A DNA stretch of 64,000 nt from Pseudomonas sp. PICF141 (GCF_002286815.1 NZ_MUNM01000040.1:186001-250000); one strand, 5' to 3'; positions 33,507-43,169 are shown, counted from the first letter of the stretch. Translations and numbers: made by a program. The notes: generated by a model not told the origin, from the letters alone.

Positions 33507-33586
33507 TGTAGGAGCTGCCGAAGGCTGCGATCTTTTGACTTCTGTTTTTAAGGTCTAGAGATCGCAGCTTTCGGCAGCGCCTACAG
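33507..33586. repeat. REPIN, 'gctgccgaaggctgcgatc' family
   Basis: The arm at 33507-33538 (TGTAGGAGCTGCCGAAGGCT and onward) and its inverse ending at 33586 enclose a short loop. Same family as 3728-3870. Confidence 0.85.
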
Positions 33587-33728
33587 GGGGAGGTTTGCGT
33601 CAGCTGACGGGGCGATACATGAAGCTCCGTGCAGAATCAGGCAAGCTTTTGGCAGGATGTGTCTACCGCTGCCCCTTGCACAAATTTAAGCTCAGCCCAT
33701 TACCAACGCGTCACCGAGGATGCCCAGC

Positions 33729-34658
33729 ATGTCGTCGCTCGATCACTTTCAAGCCCCGCTGGATGCCGACATGGAAAAACAGCGAGCGGAACTGGCCGCC
33801 CTCATCCGTCGTAACACGATGGAGGATGGCACGTACGCCACCGCCGTCGATTCGCTGTTCATGTCGCGCCACAGCAAGAACCATGATTTCGCCCCGGTGC
33901 TGGCGCAACCGGCCCTGTGCATCATGGCCCAGGGACGCAAGGAAGTGCGGCTGGCGGATGAATACTTCAATTACGACCCGCTGAATTACCTGGTGGTCTC
34001 GGTCTCGATGCCGTTGAGCGGGCGGGTGGTGAATGTCTCGCCGGAAGAACCGATCCTCGCCGTGCGACTGGACATCGACCCCGCGGAAATCAGCGCGCTG
34101 ATTGCCGATGCCGGCCCCATCGGCGTCCCTACACGGCCCACCGGCCGCGGTCTGTATGTCGAGCAGATCGACACGGCAATGCTTGACGCCGTGTTGCGGC
34201 TGGCACGTTTGCTGGACACACCCAAAGACATCGCCATGCTGGCGCCGCTGATTCGTCGGGAGATTCTGTATCGGTTGTTGCGCAGCCAGCAGGGGCATCG
34301 GCTGTATGAGATCGCGATCGCCAACAGCCAGAGCCATCGCATCAGCCAGGCGATCAAATGGCTCAACGGCAATTATGAGCAACCGCTGCGCATCGATGAT
34401 CTGGCGCGGGAAGTGAACCTGAGCGTGTCGACATTGCATCACCGGTTCAAGGCGATGACGGCGATGAGTCCGCTGCAATATCAGAAGCAGTTGCGCCTGC
34501 AAGAGGCGCGACGGCTGATGCTGGCCGAGGGACTGGAAGCTTCGGCGGCGGGTTATCGGGTGGGGTATGAAAGCCCTTCGCAGTTCAGCCGGGAATACAG
34601 CCGATTGTTCGGCGCGCCGCCGCTGCGGGATCTGGCGCGGTTGCGGTTGAGTATGTAA
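33729..34658 (+). CDS. AraC family transcriptional regulator
   Basis: A 309-residue regulator with an AraC_N-type sensing domain (A-Q-P-A-L-C-I-M-A-Q-G near residue 60, then S-M-P-L-S-G) and a C-terminal double helix-turn-helix. The latter shows D-D-L-A-R-E-V-N-L-S-V-S-T-L-H-H-R-F-K and V-G-Y-E-S-P-S-Q-F-S-R-E-Y. Relatives in Pseudomonas often control an adjacent oxidoreductase gene, but none of the close neighbours is an obvious target. GAGG 8 bases before ATG 33729 favours it over ATG 33720. Confidence 0.88.
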   Translation: MSSLDHFQAPLDADMEKQRAELAALIRRNTMEDGTYATAVDSLFMSRHSKNHDFAPVLAQPALCIMAQGRKEVRLADEYFNYDPLNYLVVSVSMPLSGRVVNVSPEEPILAVRLDIDPAEISALIADAGPIGVPTRPTGRGLYVEQIDTAMLDAVLRLARLLDTPKDIAMLAPLIRREILYRLLRSQQGHRLYEIAIANSQSHRISQAIKWLNGNYEQPLRIDDLAREVNLSVSTLHHRFKAMTAMSPLQYQKQLRLQEARRLMLAEGLEASAAGYRVGYESPSQFSREYSRLFGAPPLRDLARLRLSM

Positions 34659-34678
34659 CAGGGTTAACACACAACCCG

Positions 34679-34768
34679 TAGGAGCGAGGCTTGCCCGCGA
34701 AGGCGATTTCATATTCAACATTAGTGTTGGCCAATAAGACGCCTTCGCGGGCAAGCCTCGCTCCTACA
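34679..34768. repeat. REPIN, 'gaggcttgcccgcgaagg' family
   Basis: Near-perfect inverted arms at 34679-34705 and 34740-34768 fill the gap between the convergent AraC gene and the ABC ATPase gene, where they could act as a bidirectional transcription barrier. Confidence 0.85.
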
Positions 34769-34784
34769 GGTACAGTGGTGTTTT

Positions 34785-35840
34785 TTAGGCGCTGAGTACG
34801 CGGCAAGCCTCAGCCGGCAAGGTCACCGACACCGGATTGCCAATGCTCAACCCGACTCCCTGACACGGCGTGCTCAACGCGGTAAACGACACCCCGGAAC
34901 ACTCGACGGTGGTTTCTATCGTCGCCCCGATATCCCGCACGAACGTCACTTTCCCCAGCAAGCGATTGCCCGCTGTGGCCTGGGGTTGCGACAGTTGCAG
35001 ATCTTCCGGGCGAATCAGCATTTTCACCTTTTCCCCCACCACAATGCTGCTGCAAATAGGCACTTGCAGCGCATCGCCACCGGGCAAGCTGACCTTGCCG
35101 TTGCCCAGCGCCGTGGCCGGGAAAATATTCCCCGAACCGATAAAGTCCGCGACGAATTCATTGGCCGGATGCCGGTAGATTTCAATCGGCGAGCCCACCT
35201 GCTGCACGCGATGTTCCCCCAGCACCACCACGATGTCGGCCATGGTCATGGCTTCGCGCTGGTCGTGGGTAACCATGATGGTGGTGATGTTCAAACGTTG
35301 TTGCAGCTGACGGATTTCCACCTGCATCGACTCGCGTAGCTTGGCGTCCAGCGCCGATAGCGGTTCGTCGAGCAGGAGGATTTTTGGCCGCGAGGCAATC
35401 GCCCGGGCAATCGCCACGCGCTGACGCTGACCGCCGGAGAGTTTCGCCACCGGGCGATCAATCATTTCCTGCAGCTGGATCAACTCCAGCAACTCCACCA
35501 CACGCGCTTGTTGATCCGCCTTGCTGACCCCGCGCAGTTTCAGCGGATAGGCGATGTTTTCCCCCACCGTCATGTGCGGGAACAGCGCCAGCGATTGAAA
35601 CACCATGCCGAAATTACGTTGATGCGCCGGCGTATGGCCGATGTCTTCACCGTCCAGGCGAATCTCGCCACCGGTCAGGGTTTCCAGCCCGGCGATCATC
35701 CGCAGCAAGGTGGTTTTGCCGCAGCCCGAAGGGCCGAGGAAACACACCAGTTTGCCCTCGGGCAAATGCAGGTTCACATCCTTGACCGCGCAGGCCGAGC
35801 CGTAATGTTTCTCGACGTTTTCCAGAATCAGACCAGTCAT
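34785..35840 (-). CDS. ABC transporter ATP-binding protein, PotA-like
   Basis: A 351-residue ATPase of the spermidine/putrescine-type importers. Walker A G-P-S-G-C-G-K-T-T, signature L-S-G-G-Q-R-Q-R-V and Walker B I-L-L-L-D-E-P-L-S are intact, and a C-terminal TOBE domain is present. GAGG 8 bases before ATG 35840 fixes the start. It is the last gene of the leftward binding protein-permease-permease-ATPase set, 18 bases after the preceding permease. Substrate: see the binding protein. Confidence 0.92.
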   Translation of the reverse strand: MTGLILENVEKHYGSACAVKDVNLHLPEGKLVCFLGPSGCGKTTLLRMIAGLETLTGGEIRLDGEDIGHTPAHQRNFGMVFQSLALFPHMTVGENIAYPLKLRGVSKADQQARVVELLELIQLQEMIDRPVAKLSGGQRQRVAIARAIASRPKILLLDEPLSALDAKLRESMQVEIRQLQQRLNITTIMVTHDQREAMTMADIVVVLGEHRVQQVGSPIEIYRHPANEFVADFIGSGNIFPATALGNGKVSLPGGDALQVPICSSIVVGEKVKMLIRPEDLQLSQPQATAGNRLLGKVTFVRDIGATIETTVECSGVSFTALSTPCQGVGLSIGNPVSVTLPAEACRVLSA

Positions 35841-35858
35841 ATGAATCACCTCAAGAAA

Positions 35859-36707
35859 TCAGAACGAAACGCCACCTTCGCCAACCAGCTTCTCCAACGC
35901 CCAGATGAGGACGAAGTCGATCAGCACGATCAGCACGGCAAACGAGAAAACGGTAGGGTCGAGCGAAGACACGGTGCGGCTGTACATCCAGATCGGCACG
36001 GTCATGACGTCGATGGTGTAGAGGAAATAGGTCACGGTGAATTCGTTGAACGAGACGATGAACGCCAGCAGCATGCCCGCCAGAATCCCCGACTTCATCA
36101 GTGGTACTACCACATCGACAATCGCCCGAGTCGGTGAAGCGCCGAGCATCTGCGCGGCCTCTTCAACTTCGCTGCCGATGGAGAGCATCGCCGCGGTGCA
36201 GTTTTTCACCACGAACGGCAGCGCCAGAATCACGTGGGCAATCACCAGCCGCGAGGTGGTGATGTGGAACGGCAGGCTGTCGAACACCAGCAGCAAGGCC
36301 AGGCCCAACACCACCATCGGGAACACCAGTGGCAGCGACATCAATTGCAGTGCCACGGCCTTGCCGCGGAACTCGCAACGGGTCAACGCATAGGCTGCCG
36401 GCACCGCGATAATCGTGGCGAAAACCATGGTCAGGCAGGCCACCATAAGGCTGGTGGTCATGGCTTTGCCGAGGCTGAGCACATCGCTGGCGTCCGGCGA
36501 CACGAAGGTGTTCCAGGCGGCTTTGTACCATTGCAGGCTGTAGCTGCTGGGCGGGAAGTCGAGGTTCGACGCACCGCTGAACGACATGACGATCATGGTC
36601 AGAATCGGCAGCACCGCCAGCAGCAAGATGAAGCCCGACAGGATGCCGGCGAACTTGCCGGTATCGCCTGGCAGCAGCGAGTGGCGCTTCTTGATCAGGG
36701 TGCTCAT
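35859..36707 (-). CDS. ABC transporter permease, PotC-like
   Basis: A 282-residue inner-membrane permease with about six helices and the cytoplasmic EAA loop (E-E-A-A-Q-M-L-G-A-S-P-T-R-A). Its ATG overlaps the stop of the upstream permease by 4 bases. It forms the channel with that permease. Confidence 0.92.
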   Translation of the reverse strand: MSTLIKKRHSLLPGDTGKFAGILSGFILLLAVLPILTMIVMSFSGASNLDFPPSSYSLQWYKAAWNTFVSPDASDVLSLGKAMTTSLMVACLTMVFATIIAVPAAYALTRCEFRGKAVALQLMSLPLVFPMVVLGLALLLVFDSLPFHITTSRLVIAHVILALPFVVKNCTAAMLSIGSEVEEAAQMLGASPTRAIVDVVVPLMKSGILAGMLLAFIVSFNEFTVTYFLYTIDVMTVPIWMYSRTVSSLDPTVFSFAVLIVLIDFVLIWALEKLVGEGGVSF

Positions 36708-37612
36708 TGGGAAGCCTCCAGCATCCGCCGACGACGGCCAGTGATGTATTCGGACAAGGTCATGATAGCCAGGGTGGTGACGATCAGCACCACACCGGCA
36801 GCGGACGCGGCGGGCCAGTTCATCAGCGGAGCGATCTGGTCATGCACCATCACCGCCAGCATCGGCACGCGCCGACCGCCGAGTAGCAGCGGCACCACAA
36901 AGCTGCTGGCGTTGTAGGCAAACACCAGCGTCGCGCCGGTGATGATCCCCGGCAAACTCATCGGCAACACCACTTGGCGAAACACCTGCAAGCGACTGGC
37001 GCCGAGGGTGGCGGCTGCTTCTTCGTACGTGCGGGCGACGCCGCGCATGGCGCTGGCAATCGGCAGCACGGCCAACGGGAACGCGGTTTGCACCAGGCCC
37101 ATCAACACGCCGTTCTGGTTGTACAGCAGCATGATCGGCCGCTTGATCAGGCCCAGCCCCATCAGCGCCTGATTGAGCATGCCGCCGGGGCCGAGAATCA
37201 CCAGCCAGCCGTAGCTTTGCAGCAGCAGGTTGACCAGCAAGGGCAGCAGCACCGCCGCGAGGAAGATCCGCCGCACAAACGGTGAGGTCAGCCGTGACAT
37301 GGTGTAGGCCACCGGGATCGCCAGCAGCACCGCAATCACTGCGCTGATCAGCGCCAGGCGCAACGTCAGCAGCAACGATTTGAGGTAATAGGGTTCCAGC
37401 AATTGGGCGTAACTGGCCAGGCTGAAGCCGGACCACTCCGCGCCTTTGGTACCGACGCTCATGCGCAGCACCAAAAGGCTGGCGGCAATCAGCACGCCAA
37501 GAAACAGCATCGACGGCGAGAGAAAAAGCCACGCACGCGTCGTCGGTGAGACACCCCGGTTGATGCGCACGGGTGCGGCGCTTACCGGGTGGGTCAGAGG
37601 TTGGTGTTCCAT
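36704..37612 (-). CDS. ABC transporter permease, PotB-like
   Basis: A 302-residue permease, with the first helix at L-F-L-S-P-S-M-L-F-L-G-V-L and an EAA loop Y-E-E-A-A-A-T-L-G-A-S. The 44 codons upstream of ATG 37612 are open but run into the intergenic space and lack family similarity. It lies 95 bases after the binding-protein gene. Confidence 0.9.
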   Translation of the reverse strand: MEHQPLTHPVSAAPVRINRGVSPTTRAWLFLSPSMLFLGVLIAASLLVLRMSVGTKGAEWSGFSLASYAQLLEPYYLKSLLLTLRLALISAVIAVLLAIPVAYTMSRLTSPFVRRIFLAAVLLPLLVNLLLQSYGWLVILGPGGMLNQALMGLGLIKRPIMLLYNQNGVLMGLVQTAFPLAVLPIASAMRGVARTYEEAAATLGASRLQVFRQVVLPMSLPGIITGATLVFAYNASSFVVPLLLGGRRVPMLAVMVHDQIAPLMNWPAASAAGVVLIVTTLAIMTLSEYITGRRRRMLEASQ

Positions 37613-37707
37613 AGCAAGGGTCTCGTCAATGGAAAGCAGCTGAGCGAACACAACCTTCAAAACCACAGCGTTTTGCGGTGTTCTAAAGACTTGTGTTCGC
37701 CACTCGA

Positions 37708-38811
37708 TCAGGAAGAAAAGATTTCCGTGTAACGACGAATCCATTGGTCATGCACGGTGGCCAGGAAGGCGTTGTCATGCATGATCGCCTTTTCGGCAAT
37801 CTGCTCCGGCGTGAGGATGTACGGGCTCTTGCGCGCTTCGGCGGAGATGATCGCCTTGGCGTTGACCGGGCCGTTGTAGATATCTTCGGCCATCTTGCCC
37901 TGCACCAGCGGGTCCAGAGAGTGGTTGATGAAGGCGTAGGCCAAATCGATATCGCCCGGACGATTCTTCGGCATCACCGACAGCATCAGGTCGGTATAAA
38001 AGCCTTCCTTCATGCCGAACGTGGCGCCCAGGCCGTAGGACGAATCGCGAATCTGTTTAGGGAAAAACGCCGGCGCATACAAGCCGCCCATGTCCAGGGA
38101 ACCGGTGCGGAACAGCTCGGCGATCTGGTTCGGGTTCTCGCCCAGGGTCACGACGCGGTCTTTCAGCTCGGCGAGCTTCTTGAAACCTGGCTCGATGTTG
38201 TGTTCGTCACCACCGGCCAGTTTGGCGGCGATGATGATCAGGTCCATGGCCTCGGTCCAGTTCGGCGGCGGCAGGAAGATGTTCGGCGACAGTTCGGCGT
38301 CCCACAGGGCGGCATAACTGTCTGGCGCCTCCTTGATGGTGCGGGTGCTGTAGACCAGGCTGTTGCACCACAGCAGGTAACCGATGCCGTGACCGTTGGC
38401 GCCAGTGCGGTATTTTTCCGGCACATCGATCAGGTTAGGGATGCGGTTGAGATCGGGTTTTTCCAGCAGGTTGGCGGCGGCCAGACCTTCGGCGCCGACG
38501 CCGGCCAGGGTGATAATGTCGTACTGCGGGCGATCACCGCCGGCCTTGAGTTTGGCGACCATCTCCGAGGTGCTGCCGGTGCGGTCGGCGATGACTTTGC
38601 AGCCGTACTTGGCTTCGAACGTCGCGGCGATATTGCGCAGTGCCGCAAGGCCGGTGTCGTCGGACCACGTCAGCAAGCGCAGGGTTTTGCCCTGGAAGCG
38701 TGTGTCGCTGGCATTGGCCTTGATGAACGGCATGCTCATGGCCGCCGCAGCCACGGACGCTACGCCCACGGTTTTGATGAATTGACGTCTGTTCAGATCG
38801 TGCTCGCCCAT
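37708..38811 (-). CDS. PotD-like periplasmic substrate-binding protein (Tat signal)
   Basis: A 367-residue ABC solute receptor. The N-terminus has a twin-arginine motif, N-R-R-Q-F-I-K, then a hydrophobic stretch ending A-N-A-S, so folded export is likely. The mature part has T-L-R-L-L-T-W-S-D and Y-D-I-I-T-L-A-G, typical of the PotD/PotF polyamine-binding fold. GGGAG upstream of ATG 38811 supports the start. Located downstream of a 2-ketoarginine decarboxylase-like gene, the ligand may be a guanidino or polyamine compound; this is inference from context only. Confidence 0.88.
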   Translation of the reverse strand: MGEHDLNRRQFIKTVGVASVAAAAMSMPFIKANASDTRFQGKTLRLLTWSDDTGLAALRNIAATFEAKYGCKVIADRTGSTSEMVAKLKAGGDRPQYDIITLAGVGAEGLAAANLLEKPDLNRIPNLIDVPEKYRTGANGHGIGYLLWCNSLVYSTRTIKEAPDSYAALWDAELSPNIFLPPPNWTEAMDLIIIAAKLAGGDEHNIEPGFKKLAELKDRVVTLGENPNQIAELFRTGSLDMGGLYAPAFFPKQIRDSSYGLGATFGMKEGFYTDLMLSVMPKNRPGDIDLAYAFINHSLDPLVQGKMAEDIYNGPVNAKAIISAEARKSPYILTPEQIAEKAIMHDNAFLATVHDQWIRRYTEIFSS

Positions 38812-38985
38812 GAAGGACTCCCTTTGTTTTTTTAAGTATGAGGTTGGTCGCAACCGTTGCATCCGCGCGGCCAGATCGGCTGAAGTCCCCGGTTTCAAAG
38901 GACTTTAGCTTGACCTGCGGGTTCATCCTGAGGTCGTGCAAAACACCTGACTATCGATAAAAACTCATTGAAGCCATGACGCTGG

Positions 38986-39010
38986 CGCATGCCTCATCGC
39001 GAGGCATGCG
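38986..39010. terminator. 10-bp hairpin between aldehyde dehydrogenase and transporter genes
   Basis: CGCATGCCTC and GAGGCATGCG form a perfect stem. A T-run (TTTTTT, 39017-39022) follows only on the plus strand; read leftward, as the flanking genes run, it has an A-run before it and no T-run after it. It may reduce read-through from the dehydrogenase but need not separate the units fully. Confidence 0.45.
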
Positions 39011-39028
39011 TTCACCTTTTTTGTGCTG

Positions 39029-40477
39029 TCAGACGGCCCGAATCACGTGTTTGATTTCCTGGAAAGCCTGCAAACCCCACGGCCCCAATTCGCGGCCGAT
39101 GCTGCTCTGTTTGTAGCCACCCCAGGCGGTCTGCGGGAAGATCACCTGCGGCGCGTTGATCCACACAAGCCCCGCCTGCAAAGCGTTGGCGACCCGATCG
39201 GCCGCGTCGGCATCACGCGTAACCACGCTGGCCACCAGGCCGAACTGGCTGTCGTTGGCCAGGGCAATCGCCTCGGCTTCAGAGGTGAAACTGCGCACGC
39301 AAATCACCGGGCCGAAAATCTCTTCGCACCACAGCGCACTGTCGAGGGGCACGTCGATGAAAAGAGTCGGCTGCAAAAAATAGCCGCGGGGCAAATCTGC
39401 CGGGCGATTACCGCCGCAGATCAGCTTCGCGCCGGCACTCAAACCGCGATCAATGTGACCGAGCACGCGCTGGTATTGCGCTTGGTTGACCAGTGCGCCC
39501 ATTTCCACGTTCGGGTCGAACGGGTCGGACACGCGAATGGCTTCGGCGCGTGCCTTCAATCGCGCGACAAACTCTTGCGCCAGCTCATCGGCCACCAGCA
39601 CGCGACTGGTGGCGGAACACATCTGCCCGGCGTTGAAGAAACCACCGCCACAGGCCACTTCCACCGCCAACTCGATATCGGCATCGGCGAGTACCAGCAG
39701 CGAGGATTTGCCACCCAGTTCCAGGCTCACGCCTTTCACCGTTTCTGCCGCTCGCTGCATCACCTGCACGCCCACCGCGTTGCTGCCGGTGAAGGAAATC
39801 TTGGCGATACGTGGGTCAGCCGACAGCGGCGCACCGACGGCCAGGCCAGTGCCGCAGACCAGATTGAACACACCGTCTGGCAGACCGGCCTCGGCAATGA
39901 TCGTCGCCAGTTGCAGCTCTGGCAGCGGCGTCACTTCCGACGGTTTGAGCACCACGCAGCAACCGGCGGCCAGGGCCGGGGCGAGTTTCCAGGCGGTGGT
40001 GACCATCGGGAAATTCCACGGCACGATCAGCCCCACCACACCGCACGGTTCGCGGCGCAAACGGGCGCTGAAATCATCGCTCGGCAACGCCACGGCGCTG
40101 TCTTGCTTGGCGTCCAGGTCTTCGGCCAGCTCGGCGTAATACTCGAAGGTGGCAATCACGTCGTCGACATCGATGGCCGCTTCGAACAACGGTTTGCCGT
40201 TGTTGCTCGACTGCAATTTCATCAACTGCTCGCGACCGGCCTGCACGCCGGCGGCGATTCTGCGCAGGATCGCCCCGCGCTCGACGCCGGTGGTTTTCGA
40301 CCATTGTTTGAACGCATGGGTCGCGGCTGTGACGGCCTGATCGACGGCCTGCGCATCGCCGCCATTAACGGTGGTCAACAGGGCTTCGGTCGCCGGGTTG
40401 ATCACGCGCAGATGTTCGTTGCCGGCGTCCCATTGGCCGTTGATGTACAGGCCATCCAAAGTAGTTGGAAAACTCAT
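39029..40477 (-). CDS. Aldehyde dehydrogenase, candidate 4-guanidinobutyraldehyde dehydrogenase
   Basis: A 482-residue NAD(P)-dependent dehydrogenase. It has F-T-G-S-N-A-V-G (cofactor loop), the general-base Glu in L-E-L-G-G-K-S, and catalytic Cys287 in N-A-G-Q-M-C-S-A. Length and motifs match the betaine-aldehyde/gamma-aminobutyraldehyde group. ATG 40477 overlaps the stop of the ThDP decarboxylase (ATGA), so the two are co-translated. If that enzyme makes 4-guanidinobutyraldehyde, this one would yield 4-guanidinobutyrate. The substrate is inferred from the neighbour. Confidence 0.88.
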   Translation of the reverse strand: MSFPTTLDGLYINGQWDAGNEHLRVINPATEALLTTVNGGDAQAVDQAVTAATHAFKQWSKTTGVERGAILRRIAAGVQAGREQLMKLQSSNNGKPLFEAAIDVDDVIATFEYYAELAEDLDAKQDSAVALPSDDFSARLRREPCGVVGLIVPWNFPMVTTAWKLAPALAAGCCVVLKPSEVTPLPELQLATIIAEAGLPDGVFNLVCGTGLAVGAPLSADPRIAKISFTGSNAVGVQVMQRAAETVKGVSLELGGKSSLLVLADADIELAVEVACGGGFFNAGQMCSATSRVLVADELAQEFVARLKARAEAIRVSDPFDPNVEMGALVNQAQYQRVLGHIDRGLSAGAKLICGGNRPADLPRGYFLQPTLFIDVPLDSALWCEEIFGPVICVRSFTSEAEAIALANDSQFGLVASVVTRDADAADRVANALQAGLVWINAPQVIFPQTAWGGYKQSSIGRELGPWGLQAFQEIKHVIRAV

Positions 40478-42111
40478 TGCGACACCGCCCTCATCCACTC
40501 GGTCTGGTCGATTTCAATCAGGGTCGGGCCCTGGCGATCGGTGGCGAGGCGCAACGCATCGCGCAATCCGTCCACGCTGCTGACCGCTTCGGCCGCACAG
40601 CCCAGGGCCTTGGCCACACCGATGAAATCAGGGGTGTAGATGTCCACGCCCACTGGCTCGATGTCGCGGTTGACCATGTATTTCTTGATCTCTTCGTAAC
40701 CCTGGTTATTCCACAGCAACACGATCACCGGGGTGCGGGCTTCCACCGCACTGGCCAATTCCGGCAGAGTGAATTGCAGACCGCCGTCGCCGATCAGGCA
40801 CACCACCGGAGGGCGCGCGCCGCCTTCGACGCGGCCACCTAACCAGGCGCCAATCGCCGCTGGCAAGGCGTAACCGAGGGTGCCGTAACCGGTGGACGAG
40901 TTGAACCAGCGGCGCGGGCGCTCCGGGTTGAAGGTCAGGTTGCCGGTGTACACCGGTTGGGTCGAATCGCCGACGAACACCGCGTTCGGCAATTCATGCA
41001 AAACGGTTTCCAGGAAGCGAGTCTGGGCCAGCGTCGGGGCGTCCCAGGATGCGGCCAATTCATCGCGCAAACGCGCGGCACGTACCTGGCCCCAATCGTT
41101 GCAACGCTCGGCCAGCGACTGGTGGGACAGCGCACTCAGCAAGGCCTGGGCGGCGTTGCGCGAGTCGGCCACCAACGCGACTGTCGGCGGGTAATTACGC
41201 ACGGTCTGGTCAGGGTCGATGTCCACGCGCAGCAGCACGCCAGGAATTTCGAAGCCGCCGGCAAAGGTGATGTCGTAATCGGTTTCGGCCAGTTCGGTGC
41301 CGATGGCCAGCACCACGTCGGCCTCGGCGACCAGCGCGCGGGTGGCCACCAGGCTTTGGGTCGAACCGATCAGCAACGGATGACGGGATTCGAGCATGCC
41401 TTTGGCGTTGATGGTCAGGGCCACCGGTGCGTCCAGCCGTTCGGCCAGTTCGGTCAATTCGGCCGCCGCATCAATGGCACCGCCACCGGCGAGAATCAAT
41501 GGGCGCCTGGCATCGGCCAGCAGGTCAGCCATGCGACTGATCGCACTAGGCGAAGCGCCGGCGCGATCGATGTTCACCGGCGCGCTGATGAGCAGGTCAT
41601 CAGCCTCTTCGACCAATACGTCCAAAGGGATTTCGATGTGTACCGGACGCGGACGACCCGCCTGGAACAGCGCGAAGGCGCGAGCCAATACGCCCGGCAA
41701 TTCAGCGGCCGACATCAAAGTGTGAGAGAACGCCGCCACACCGCCGACCAGTGCGCTTTGATTCGGCAGTTCATGCAGCTTGCCGCGACCGCCGCCCAAT
41801 TGGCTGCGCGATTGCACGCTGGAGATCACCAGCATCGGGATCGAATCGGCGTAAGCCTGGCCCATGGCGGTGGTGATGTTGGTCATGCCAGGGCCGGTGA
41901 TGATGAAGCACACACCCGGTTTACCGCTGGTGCGTGCGTAACCGTCGGCCATGAAACCGGCGCCCTGTTCATGACGCGGAGTGACGTGATTGATGCTCGA
42001 ACGGGCCAGCCCGCGATACAGCTCCACGGTGTGCACCCCGGGAATGCCGAACACCTGCTCGACCCCGTAACCTTCGAGTAACTTGACCAATACTTCGCCA
42101 CACGTCGCCAT
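40474..42111 (-). CDS. aruI: ThDP-dependent decarboxylase, probable 5-guanidino-2-oxopentanoate decarboxylase
   Basis: A 545-residue enzyme of the acetolactate synthase/pyruvate decarboxylase family. The catalytic Glu48 lies in P-R-H-E-Q-G-A-G-F-M-A-D-G-Y-A-R, and the ThDP-Mg site runs from G-D-G-G-L-Q-F to N-N-Q-G-Y-E-E. It closely resembles proteins annotated in Pseudomonas as AruI, which decarboxylates 2-ketoarginine to 4-guanidinobutyraldehyde in the arginine transaminase pathway (recognition from memory). No AruH-type aminotransferase is in the window. ATG 42111 starts at the family's M-A-T-C-G-E-V. The LysR gene diverges from it. Confidence 0.8.
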   Translation of the reverse strand: MATCGEVLVKLLEGYGVEQVFGIPGVHTVELYRGLARSSINHVTPRHEQGAGFMADGYARTSGKPGVCFIITGPGMTNITTAMGQAYADSIPMLVISSVQSRSQLGGGRGKLHELPNQSALVGGVAAFSHTLMSAAELPGVLARAFALFQAGRPRPVHIEIPLDVLVEEADDLLISAPVNIDRAGASPSAISRMADLLADARRPLILAGGGAIDAAAELTELAERLDAPVALTINAKGMLESRHPLLIGSTQSLVATRALVAEADVVLAIGTELAETDYDITFAGGFEIPGVLLRVDIDPDQTVRNYPPTVALVADSRNAAQALLSALSHQSLAERCNDWGQVRAARLRDELAASWDAPTLAQTRFLETVLHELPNAVFVGDSTQPVYTGNLTFNPERPRRWFNSSTGYGTLGYALPAAIGAWLGGRVEGGARPPVVCLIGDGGLQFTLPELASAVEARTPVIVLLWNNQGYEEIKKYMVNRDIEPVGVDIYTPDFIGVAKALGCAAEAVSSVDGLRDALRLATDRQGPTLIEIDQTEWMRAVSQ

Positions 42112-42142
42112 GTCTTTGCCCTTCTTGTTCGTTTGAGACGCC

Positions 42143-42178
42143 GGACCTGCGCAGTGTTTATGATGGATCGGCAGGTCC
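42143..42178. promoter_or_regulatory. 8-bp inverted repeat in the divergent decarboxylase/LysR gap
   Basis: GGACCTGC and GCAGGTCC, 20 bases apart, lie between the two divergent genes. The position suits a LysR-type binding region, though the long spacer is unusual. Confidence 0.35.
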
Positions 42179-42270
42179 AGGGATGGCCTCATTGGAACGG
42201 GCGACACCTAGCCGCAACAATGGATAAAAAGTCATACTAGCCATGTCCTCACGTCATACCTTGGATCCCA

Positions 42271-43152
42271 ATGAAACGACTGCCTCCCCTGCCGGCGCTG
42301 CACACTTTTCTGATCACCGCGCAGTGCTGCAACTTCACCCGGGCCGCCGAACAGCTGCACATCACCCAAGGTGCGGTGAGCCGGCAGATCGCCGGGCTGG
42401 AAGATCATCTGGGTTATGAGCTGTTCATTCGCCTGGCGCGGGGCTTGAGCCTGACCGCCGAAGGACGGGAATGGCTGCCACGGGTGCAGCAGATTTTCGG
42501 CCTGATCGACGAGGCCGTGGAGCAGATCGGCGAGAAGCGCGAAACCCTGCAACTCAAGGCGCCGACCTGCGTGATGCGCTGGCTGTTGCCACGCCTGTTG
42601 CAGTGGCAAAAGGAGCGACCGGATGTACCGGTGGAATTGACCACCACGGTCAAACACGGTGTGGACTTTCATCGCGAGCAGTTCGATGCAGCGGTGATGT
42701 ATGGCCCGCCGCCGGACAATTCACTGGCCTCCCGGCATCTGTTCGATGAGCAACTGACGCCCGTGTGTTCCCGACCGCTGCTTGAAGGGCCGTTGGCTTT
42801 GCAGACACCGACCGATCTGCAACAGCACTTGTTGCTGCACCCCACCCGTGATGAACGGGACTGGCATGCTTGGCTGAAAGCCGCGGATATTCGCCTGAGC
42901 AATGTCGGCAAAGGGCAGCATTTCGAAACCCTGGACCTGGCGATGTCGATGGCGTCCCAAGGGACGGGCGTGGCGATTGGTGATTGGTCGTTGATCGGCG
43001 ATGACCTGAGTGCCGGACGGCTGGTCATGCCTTTTGATTTGAAAGTGAAAACCGGGTTGGCGTATTACCTGGTGTTCCCCGAGAAACCGGAGCCTTCGCC
43101 GAAGTTGCGTGAATTGATGGGGTGGTTGGTGGAGCAGGCTCAATCGCGCTGA
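42271..43152 (+). CDS. LysR family regulator, GcvA-like
   Basis: A 293-residue LysR-type regulator. The helix-turn-helix is near residues 20-45 (F-T-R-A-A-E-Q-L-H-I-T-Q-G-A-V-S-R-Q-I), and the effector domain opens L-Q-L-K-A-P-T-C-V-M-R-W-L. It belongs to the GcvA-like branch. Divergent placement makes the decarboxylase-dehydrogenase (and perhaps transporter) cluster its likely target. Confidence 0.9.
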   Translation: MKRLPPLPALHTFLITAQCCNFTRAAEQLHITQGAVSRQIAGLEDHLGYELFIRLARGLSLTAEGREWLPRVQQIFGLIDEAVEQIGEKRETLQLKAPTCVMRWLLPRLLQWQKERPDVPVELTTTVKHGVDFHREQFDAAVMYGPPPDNSLASRHLFDEQLTPVCSRPLLEGPLALQTPTDLQQHLLLHPTRDERDWHAWLKAADIRLSNVGKGQHFETLDLAMSMASQGTGVAIGDWSLIGDDLSAGRLVMPFDLKVKTGLAYYLVFPEKPEPSPKLRELMGWLVEQAQSR

Positions 43153-43169
43153 ACCGAAACTCCTCGACA

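Noticed and set aside
39023..40639. 538-codon rightward frame opposite the aldehyde dehydrogenase
   Set aside because: Antisense shadow of a dehydrogenase with complete catalytic motifs.
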